Shown: positions 23,050 through 28,614 of the stretch, in pieces
Numbering within the stretch: position 1 is the stretch's first letter
How the letters are laid out: each line of letters opens with the position of its first letter
Notes under the pieces: model-generated
What the model was told of the DNA's origin: nothing
The model's input: the letters and a program-made list of their open reading frames with translations, nothing else
The model's database searches: none
From: Betaproteobacteria bacterium
GTDB taxonomy: Bacteria; Pseudomonadota; Gammaproteobacteria; Burkholderiales; SG8-39
NCBI GenBank assembly: GCA_004298295.1
Contig: SCUH01000331.1
Coordinates: forward strand, 1-28,614
Direction: 5' to 3'
Length of the DNA: 28,614 bases
Position numbers and translations under genes: made by a program

Positions 23050-24942
23050 GTGCAATATCCCATTAGATTCGATGTGATTGTGGTCGGCGGCGGACATGCC
23101 GGAACCGAAGCGGCGCTGGCATCCGCACGCATGGGGGTTCAAACCCTATTGATCACTCACAGCATCGAAACGCTGGGTCAAATGTCGTGCAATCCGTCGA
23201 TCGGCGGCATAGGAAAAGGGCATCTCGTCAAGGAGATAGACGCCTTGGGCGGCGCCATGGCAATCGCCACTGACGAGGCGGGCATCCAGTTTCGAATTTT
23301 GAATTCCTCCAAGGGTCCAGCCGTGCGCGCGACCCGGGCTCAGGTGGATCGAGTGCTTTACCGGCAGGCCATCCGGCGGCGACTCGAGCGGCAGCAAAAC
23401 CTGATGATCTTCCAGCAACCGGTAGACGATCTGCTCCTCGCGGGCGGGCGCGCGGCGGGCATCAGGACGCAGCTTGGGATCGAGTTTCGGGGTGGCGCTG
23501 TGATTCTCACCGCTGGGACGTTTCTCGCCGGCCGCATTCACGTCGGGCTGGAGAGCTACCAGGCCGGGCGGGCCGGCGATCCGGCATCCGTGGCGCTCGC
23601 CGCAAGGCTTCGGGAGCTCCAGCTACCGGTTGGGCGGCTCAAGACGGGCACGCCCCCGCGACTCGATGGCAGGACGATCGATTTCTCCGCCATGGCGCTG
23701 CAGCCAGGGGATTCCCCTGAGCCGGCGTTTTCGTTTGTGGGTCGCCGGGAGCTCCATCCTCGCCAAGTCGCGTGCTGGATTACTCACACCAATCCAGAGA
23801 CCCATGAAATCATCCGCGCCGGGCTCGACCGTTCGCCCATGTTTACCGGTGTCATCAAAGGGGTGGGTCCTCGCTACTGCCCATCGATCGAGGACAAGAT
23901 CCATCGCTTTTCCGGCAAGTCCAGCCACCAGATTTTTCTCGAGCCGGAAGGCCTCGAGACGGATGAAATCTATCCCAATGGCATTTCGACCAGCCTGCCG
24001 TTCGAAGTGCAACTGGCCGCGGTCCGGTCGATCAAAGGGCTGGAAAAGGCGCATATCCTTCGGCCCGGATACGCAATCGAATACGACTACTTCGACCCGC
24101 GCGCGCTGAAGTGCAGCCTCGAAACAAAGTCGATCGAGGGGCTTTTTTTCGCGGGTCAGATCAATGGGACTACGGGCTATGAGGAAGCGGCTGCCCAAGG
24201 GCTCCTGGCTGGCATAAACGCCGCTCTCAAGATCAGGAGCGAGCTGCCCTGGTACCCCCGTCGCGACGAGGCGTATCTCGGAGTACTCGTGGATGACCTC
24301 GTGACACGCGGCGTTTCGGAGCCCTATCGCATGTTCACCAGCCGCGCGGAATACCGGCTGATGCTGCGCGAAGACAATGCCGATCTTCGATTGACCGAAA
24401 CCGGGCGACGACTGGGATTGATCGATGACCGGCGCTGGGGTTCGTTCTGCCGGAAGCGGGATGCGATTGACGCAGAGCAGGGACGCTTGCGATCCACGTG
24501 GGTGAATCCGCGTGTCGTCGCTGCAAAGGAAGCCGAGCGAATACTGGGTAAGCCGCTAGAACGTGAGCACACACTGCTCGATGTCCTCCGGCGACCTGAA
24601 GTGAGTTATCGCTCACTTTCCTTTCTGATGCCGGATTTCTGTCCAATCGATGACCCTAAGGTGATCGAGCAGGTCGAGATCCAAGCCAAATATGCAGGCT
24701 ATATCGACCGCCAGCGCGACGAAATCCGCCGTCGCGATGAACAGGAAAATCTGTCGATTCCGCCCGATCTCGATTACACGGCCGTGCATGGCCTGTCCAT
24801 GGAAGCGCGGCAGAAGTTGGCCAGCCACAAGCCGCAAACGATCGGGCAGGCGGGGCGCATCTCCGGAATCACGCCGGCGGCGATTTCGCTGCTGCTGGTG
24901 CATCTGAAAAGAGATCGGCGGCCGAAGAAAAAGTACGCATGA
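23050..24942 (+). CDS. mnmG: tRNA uridine-5-carboxymethylaminomethyl modification enzyme MnmG (GidA)
   Basis: A 630-residue FAD enzyme that works with MnmE to modify the wobble uridine of tRNA. The N-terminal FAD site is VVGGGHAGTEAALASARMG. Conserved blocks follow: QMSCNPSIGGIGKGHLVKE and GPRYCPSIEDKI with the two functional cysteines, and FAGQINGTTGYEEAAAQG. The C-terminal helical domain binds MnmE (PDLDYTAVHGLSMEARQKL). The start is GTG at 23050, with AGAAGG about 9 bases upstream; no ATG fits. It is the first gene of mnmG-rsmG-parA-parB and overlaps rsmG by 4 bases. Its MnmE partner is encoded 3.4 kb upstream. Confidence 0.97.
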   Translation: MQYPIRFDVIVVGGGHAGTEAALASARMGVQTLLITHSIETLGQMSCNPSIGGIGKGHLVKEIDALGGAMAIATDEAGIQFRILNSSKGPAVRATRAQVDRVLYRQAIRRRLERQQNLMIFQQPVDDLLLAGGRAAGIRTQLGIEFRGGAVILTAGTFLAGRIHVGLESYQAGRAGDPASVALAARLRELQLPVGRLKTGTPPRLDGRTIDFSAMALQPGDSPEPAFSFVGRRELHPRQVACWITHTNPETHEIIRAGLDRSPMFTGVIKGVGPRYCPSIEDKIHRFSGKSSHQIFLEPEGLETDEIYPNGISTSLPFEVQLAAVRSIKGLEKAHILRPGYAIEYDYFDPRALKCSLETKSIEGLFFAGQINGTTGYEEAAAQGLLAGINAALKIRSELPWYPRRDEAYLGVLVDDLVTRGVSEPYRMFTSRAEYRLMLREDNADLRLTETGRRLGLIDDRRWGSFCRKRDAIDAEQGRLRSTWVNPRVVAAKEAERILGKPLEREHTLLDVLRRPEVSYRSLSFLMPDFCPIDDPKVIEQVEIQAKYAGYIDRQRDEIRRRDEQENLSIPPDLDYTAVHGLSMEARQKLASHKPQTIGQAGRISGITPAAISLLLVHLKRDRRPKKKYA

Positions 24943-25559
24943 CCCCAGCGGCCGCGCTGTCACGCGGACTGGATGAACTTGCGCTCGAGTTGCCCGTCGG
25001 CGCAACGCAGCGGTTACTGGCTTACGTCACGTTGCTCGAAAAATGGAATCGCACCTACAACCTGACTGCAATCCGGAATCCTCTAGCGATGGTCAGCCAC
25101 CATTTGCTGGATTCCCTTGCCGTGTGCGGGGAGCTGCCGGCCGGCGCGCTGGTTGACGTCGGTGCCGGCGCAGGCCTGCCCGGAATTCCGATCGCGATCG
25201 CGCAACCGCACCGCAAGGTGACCCTGAATGATGCCAACGACAAGAAGGGTGCGTTTCTGCGTCAAGCCGTCATGGAGCTCGGGCTAACCAATGCGAGCGT
25301 CTACATCGGCCGGGTCGAACGTTGGCGCCCGCAGCCGAGATTTGAAATTGCGATCTGCCGCGGCTTTGCGTCCCTCGCGGAGTTCATTGCGGCGTGTCGT
25401 CATCTGGTTGCGCCCGGCGGCACGCTGGCCGCGATGAAAGGCATTTATCCAGCCGAAGAACTGGCACGACTTCCGCAAGACTGCGCTTGCCGCGACGTGC
25501 GCAAGCTTCACGTGCCGCTGCTCGACGCCGAGCGGCACCTGGTCCTGTGCAGGGCATGA
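24939..25559 (+). CDS. rsmG: 16S rRNA (guanine-527-N7)-methyltransferase RsmG (GidB)
   Basis: A 206-residue SAM-dependent methyltransferase modifying G527 in the 530 loop of 16S rRNA. It shows the family N-terminus LLEKWNRTYNLTAIRNP, the HHLLDSLAV block, the SAM site VDVGAGAGLPGIPIAI (72-87) and ICRGFASLAEF. Loss of RsmG gives low-level streptomycin resistance in many bacteria (family knowledge). Both borders are ATGA overlaps, with mnmG upstream and parA downstream. Confidence 0.96.
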   Translation: MTPAAALSRGLDELALELPVGATQRLLAYVTLLEKWNRTYNLTAIRNPLAMVSHHLLDSLAVCGELPAGALVDVGAGAGLPGIPIAIAQPHRKVTLNDANDKKGAFLRQAVMELGLTNASVYIGRVERWRPQPRFEIAICRGFASLAEFIAACRHLVAPGGTLAAMKGIYPAEELARLPQDCACRDVRKLHVPLLDAERHLVLCRA

Positions 25560-26338
25560 CGCTGGCCATGGCACGGATCCTTGCGGTAGCCAATCAGAAG
25601 GGCGGCGTAGGCAAGACCACGACCAGCGTGAATCTGGCGGCGGCTCTGGCGCAGGCCGGGCGCAAAGTGCTGCTGGTCGACCTCGATCCCCAAGGTAATG
25701 CGACCATGGGAAGCGGCGTCGACAAGCGCACGCTGGCGCGCACGGTCTACCACGCATTGCTCGGGATCGGCGACATCGCGCATCTGCGCGTGCGCTCCGA
25801 AAGCGGGGGCTACGATCTCGTGCCGGCCAATCGCGAACTCGCAGGCGCCGAAGTCGAGTTGGTGGAGTTGCCGCACCGCGAGAGCCGGCTGCGCGCCGCG
25901 CTCGCCGCACTCGCGCCGCAATACGACTACATCCTGATCGATTGCCCGCCGTCGCTGTCGCTGCTCACGATCAACGGATTGGTCGCGGCGCAGGCGGTCC
26001 TGATTCCAATGCAGTGCGAGTACTACGCGCTCGAGGGGCTCTCCGATCTGGTGGGTACCATCAAGCGCGTTCGGGCGCACCTGAATCCGGAGCTTGAAAT
26101 TGCCGGGTTGCTGCGCACCATGTACGACCCGCGTAATACGCTCTCGCAGCAGGTATCTGAGCAGTTGGTGGCACATTTCGGAGCGAAGGTCTTTCGCACG
26201 CTGGTGCCACGCAATGTGCGCCTCGCCGAGGCGCCGAGCTATGGCGCGCCCGCCGTCGCATGGGACCGTGGCGCCAAGGGGGCGCAGGCCTACCTGGCGC
26301 TCGCCGATGAGTTGCTGGCACAAGGAGAGGGTGCATGA
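25556..26338 (+). CDS. parA: Chromosome partitioning ATPase ParA
   Basis: A 260-residue deviant Walker ATPase that binds DNA when ATP-bound and drives segregation of ParB-parS complexes. It has the deviant P-loop KGGVGKTT (15-22), LVDLDPQGNAT and LIDCPPSLSLLTINGL, plus the family end RLAEAPSYGAPAVAWDRGAKGAQAY. There is no N-terminal DNA-binding extension, so it is the small chromosomal type. ATG at 25556 overlaps the rsmG stop as ATGA; ATG at 25568 gives MARILAVANQ, the commonest family start, and is a real alternative. Translation is coupled to rsmG in either case. It overlaps parB by 4 bases. Confidence 0.96.
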   Translation: MTLAMARILAVANQKGGVGKTTTSVNLAAALAQAGRKVLLVDLDPQGNATMGSGVDKRTLARTVYHALLGIGDIAHLRVRSESGGYDLVPANRELAGAEVELVELPHRESRLRAALAALAPQYDYILIDCPPSLSLLTINGLVAAQAVLIPMQCEYYALEGLSDLVGTIKRVRAHLNPELEIAGLLRTMYDPRNTLSQQVSEQLVAHFGAKVFRTLVPRNVRLAEAPSYGAPAVAWDRGAKGAQAYLALADELLAQGEGA

Positions 26339-27177
26339 GCAAACCGAGAGGCGGACTTGGGCGCGGACTGGATGCGCTGCTGGGGGGCGATGAGCGCGCG
26401 CCCAAAGACGCTCTGGCGACGCTCGCCGTGACTGCGATTCGGCCCGGACGCTACCAGCCGCGCAGCCGCATGGACGAGGCCGCGCTCGCCGAGTTGGCCG
26501 CGTCGATCCGCGCGCAAGGTCTGATGCAGCCGGTGTTGGTCCGTCCGGTCGAGCCGGGCGCTTTCGAACTGATTGCCGGCGAGCGCCGCTGGCGCGCCGC
26601 GCAGCTGGCCGGCCTGACAGAGATTCCGGCGCTGGTGCGCGCGGTTCCCGACGAAGCCGCGCTGGCCATGGCGCTGATCGAGAACATCCAACGCGAGGAC
26701 CTCAATCCGATCGAGGAGGCGACGGGGCTGCAGCGCCTGGTGGACGAATTCGGCATGACGCACGAGCAGGTCGCCGACGCGATCGGTCGCTCCCGCAGCG
26801 CGACCACCAACCTGCTGCGGCTGCTGCGGCTCGCGAAGCCGGTGCAGGAGATGCTGATGAACCGTGTCCTGGACATGGGCCATGCGCGCGCGCTGCTCGC
26901 ACTCGACGGCGCACGGCAGATCGAAGCCGCGCAACGCGTCGCGGCGCGCGGACTGTCGGCGCGCGAAACCGAGGTGCTGGCGAGGCGCTTGGCGAGCGGC
27001 GCCGTGGCAGGCGCCGCGCGCAAACGCGATCGTGACGTCCTGCGACTTGAACAGGAGCTCTCGGACCGGCTCGGCACTACGGTGGAGATCCGCCACGGCA
27101 GCAAGGGCAGCGGCAAGCTGATCCTGCATTACTCGAGTCTGGAGCATTTCGATCAGCTGGTGAAAAAGCTGATCTGA
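26335..27177 (+). CDS. parB: Chromosome partitioning protein ParB
   Basis: A 280-residue CTP-dependent clamp that loads at parS and spreads along DNA. The N-terminal Arg-rich start KPRGGLGRGLDALLG contacts ParA. The CTP-binding region has GERRWRA (82-88) and ENIQRED (116-122). A helix-turn-helix domain follows (MTHEQVADAIGRSRSATTNLLRLL read in two parts), then the C-terminal dimerisation domain ending HYSSLEHFDQLVKKLI. Two parS sites lie upstream of mnmG. The start overlaps the parA stop as ATGA. About 90 bases separate it from the atp operon. Confidence 0.97.
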   Translation: MSKPRGGLGRGLDALLGGDERAPKDALATLAVTAIRPGRYQPRSRMDEAALAELAASIRAQGLMQPVLVRPVEPGAFELIAGERRWRAAQLAGLTEIPALVRAVPDEAALAMALIENIQREDLNPIEEATGLQRLVDEFGMTHEQVADAIGRSRSATTNLLRLLRLAKPVQEMLMNRVLDMGHARALLALDGARQIEAAQRVAARGLSARETEVLARRLASGAVAGAARKRDRDVLRLEQELSDRLGTTVEIRHGSKGSGKLILHYSSLEHFDQLVKKLI

Positions 27178-27211
27178 GATCAAAAACCGGGCCCTGCTGC
27201 GACGCCACAAA

Positions 27212-27240
27212 TTGACCATGCCAGAAATAAAACCTATACT
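27212..27240 (+). promoter_or_regulatory. Strong sigma70-type promoter of the atp operon
   Basis: TTGACC (27212-27217), an exact 17-base spacer and TATACT (27235-27240). Each hexamer matches the consensus at five of six positions. The atpI ATG follows 28 bases after the -10 element. Confidence 0.8.
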
Positions 27241-27268
27241 TCCGCGGCTTTGCGGGGTGCCGGGCTAG

Positions 27269-27646
27269 ATGAACGCCAGCCCAAGCAGCTTCAGCAAGCC
27301 GATCCGCACCGTTCTTCTGTGGCAGTTGATCGCCACGGCTGTCCTGACGCTTGCCGGTGCCTATCTGGCCGGCGTCCACGGCGCTCTGTCCGCGGCTCTT
27401 GGGGGCGCGGTCAGCTTTGGCGCCGGTTTGGCGGCTGCGGTCGTGGCATCGAGGGGTAATGCGCAGTCCGCGGCGGGAATCCTGACTGGGGCGCTGGCAG
27501 CCGAAGGCGTCAAGTTCGGCTTGATCGGGGTCCTGCTGTGGCTCGTGCTGGCGACGTACCGGGATGTCGTCGTGCTCGCTTTCCTGGGAACGTTCGTGCT
27601 GACGGCCCTGGTATTTTCAATGGCGTTCTTTGTGCGCGAAACCTGA
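27269..27646 (+). CDS. atpI: ATP synthase accessory protein AtpI
   Basis: A 125-residue membrane protein with four hydrophobic segments (from about 15, 40, 70 and 100). AtpI is thought to help assemble the c-ring and is normally the first gene of the atp operon, as here. Sequence conservation in this family is low; the call rests on size, membrane pattern and position before atpB. It is 15 bases ahead of atpB. Confidence 0.88.
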   Translation: MNASPSSFSKPIRTVLLWQLIATAVLTLAGAYLAGVHGALSAALGGAVSFGAGLAAAVVASRGNAQSAAGILTGALAAEGVKFGLIGVLLWLVLATYRDVVVLAFLGTFVLTALVFSMAFFVRET

Positions 27647-27661
27647 CAGAACGTTCAAGCG

Positions 27662-28471
27662 ATGGCCGCCGGCAAAGAGCTCACCCCATCGGATTACATC
27701 CAGCATCACCTGACTTTCTTTTCCAGGCCGGTCGGCGAAGGCGGATTCTGGACGCTCAACGTCGATTCGCTCCTCACCGCAGTCCTTCTGGGCCTCGTTG
27801 GGCTTGGCCTGATCTGGTGGGTGGTGCGGGGCGCGACCTCCGGCGTGCCCAACAGGCGCCAGGCCTTTGTCGAACTGCTGATCGAATTCATCGACGAGCA
27901 GGCGAAGGGCATCTTTCACCACGGCGACCGCAACCGCTTTCTCGCCCCTGCCGCCCTCACCGTGTTCGTCTGGGTGGTGTTGATGAACGCCATGGATTTC
28001 CTGCCGGTCGACTGGGTGGCGCTCGTCACGCGCCAATTCGCGCCCGAAGGCTTTCGCATTGTTCCGACCGCGGACGTCAACACCACGTTTGCGCTGTCGC
28101 TCTCGGTCTGGCTGCTGATGATCTATTTCTCCATCGCCGCGAAGGGCCTCGGCGGCTGGATCCACGAATTGTTCTGCGCCCCGTTCGGCGCCCATCCGCT
28201 GCTGTGGCCGGCCAACTTCCTGTTCAACATGGTCGAGTACATATCCAAACCGCTGTCGCACTCGCTGCGGCTGTTCGGCAATATGTATGCGGGCGAAATC
28301 CTGTTCCTGCTGCTGTGGATGTGGGCCGCCACCGGGCTCGTCGGGACCTTCTTCGGCGTCGTGCTCGGGCTCGGCTGGGCGATCTTCCACATCCTGATCG
28401 TGCTGCTGCAGGCCTACATCTTCATGATGCTGACCATCGTCTACATTGCGATGGCGCACGAACACCACTGA
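27662..28471 (+). CDS. atpB: ATP synthase F0 subunit a
   Basis: A 269-residue membrane subunit carrying the proton half-channels of F1F0 ATP synthase. Recognisable blocks are SDYIQHHLTFF near the N-terminus, NRFLAPAALTVFVWVVLMNAMDFLPVDW, and the key helix with the essential arginine Arg203 in SHSLRLFGNMYAGE. The C-terminal helix LLQAYIFMMLTIVYIAMAHEHH closes the family pattern. It is followed by a short gap with a clear Shine-Dalgarno before atpE. Confidence 0.97.
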   Translation: MAAGKELTPSDYIQHHLTFFSRPVGEGGFWTLNVDSLLTAVLLGLVGLGLIWWVVRGATSGVPNRRQAFVELLIEFIDEQAKGIFHHGDRNRFLAPAALTVFVWVVLMNAMDFLPVDWVALVTRQFAPEGFRIVPTADVNTTFALSLSVWLLMIYFSIAAKGLGGWIHELFCAPFGAHPLLWPANFLFNMVEYISKPLSHSLRLFGNMYAGEILFLLLWMWAATGLVGTFFGVVLGLGWAIFHILIVLLQAYIFMMLTIVYIAMAHEHH

Positions 28472-28514
28472 TCAACCACCGCAACCGCTCATTCGCGACA
28501 GAAAGGGAATCACC

Positions 28515-28614
28515 ATGGAAAAACTTCAGCTGCTGGCGATGGTGCAGGCCTACACGGGCATCGGTATCGGGCTCATGGTGGGCTTGGGCGCGCTCGGTGC
28601 CTGCGTCGGCGTCG
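28515..28614 (+). CDS. atpE: ATP synthase F0 subunit c, N-terminal part (cut by window edge)
   Basis: Only the first 33 residues are in the window. MEKLQLLAMVQAYTGIGIGL begins the first helix, followed by the Gly/Ala-rich MVGLGALGACVGV typical of the c-ring subunit. The proton-carrying acidic residue lies beyond the edge. AAAGGGA at 28502-28508 is a good ribosome-binding site for the ATG at 28515. Position after atpB is canonical. Confidence 0.92.
   Translation, partial: MEKLQLLAMVQAYTGIGIGLMVGLGALGACVGV

Noticed and set aside
27617..28468. 283-codon leftward frame opposite atpB
   Set aside because: Complement of a membrane protein gene, giving a His/Gln/Asp-rich translation without recognisable domains.
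1..28614. A novel defence, mobile or biosynthetic system
   Set aside because: Every substantial open frame belongs to a known core family, apart from the DUF4390 protein, the C-terminal part of the LysM protein and the unspecified MFS transporter. No transposase, integrase, repeat array or unfamiliar gene cluster was seen.

Overview
The window is an ordinary, gene-dense, GC-rich (about mid-60s percent by eye, not counted) stretch of bacterial chromosome around the replication origin. Gene content and order point to a betaproteobacterium: a def-fmt-rsmB-DUF4390-ntrY-ntrX operon, LysM-dprA-topB, dnaA-dnaN-gyrB without recF between dnaN and gyrB, rpmH-rnpA-yidD-yidC-mnmE, a GTP-dependent pckG, mnmG-rsmG-parA-parB, and the start of the atp operon. 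I cannot name a genus. No tRNA, rRNA, CRISPR, insertion sequence or prophage was seen, and coding density is high throughout.

Layout. 1-5537 (minus): peptide deformylase and Met-tRNA formyltransferase lead into rsmB, a secreted DUF4390 protein, and the NtrY/NtrX two-component pair (NtrX is cut by the window edge). 5676-10556 (plus): a secreted LysM protein, the DNA-uptake protein DprA and topoisomerase III. 10553-15665 (minus): gyrB, dnaN and dnaA, with topB and gyrB ending tail to tail on a shared CTAG. 15849-19638 (plus): the rpmH-rnpA-yidD-yidC-mnmE cluster, starting from a clear sigma70-type promoter. 19774-21612 (plus): pckG with its own leader. 21704-22885 (minus): a lone MFS transporter. 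23050-27177 (plus): mnmG-rsmG-parA-parB joined by three successive ATGA overlaps. 27269 to the end (plus): atpI, atpB and the beginning of atpE behind a strong promoter.

How it works together. Initiation (DnaA, gaps around dnaA), clamp loading onto DNA (DnaN), supercoiling and decatenation (GyrB, TopB) and origin segregation (ParA, ParB, two parS sites) all lie within about 17 kb. Genes mostly read away from dnaA on the right and largely away on the left, as expected for an origin near 14.1-15.8 kb. The dnaA-dnaN gap has an AT-rich block, a TTAT-loop hairpin and degenerate DnaA boxes. The dnaA-rpmH gap has one perfect DnaA box. Two parS palindromes lie just upstream of mnmG, one of them inside the likely mnmG promoter.

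I found no undescribed multi-gene system. The points most worth a second look are regulatory: the parS pair and its overlap with the mnmG promoter, the origin candidate, and the dyad plus leader hairpin in front of pckG.
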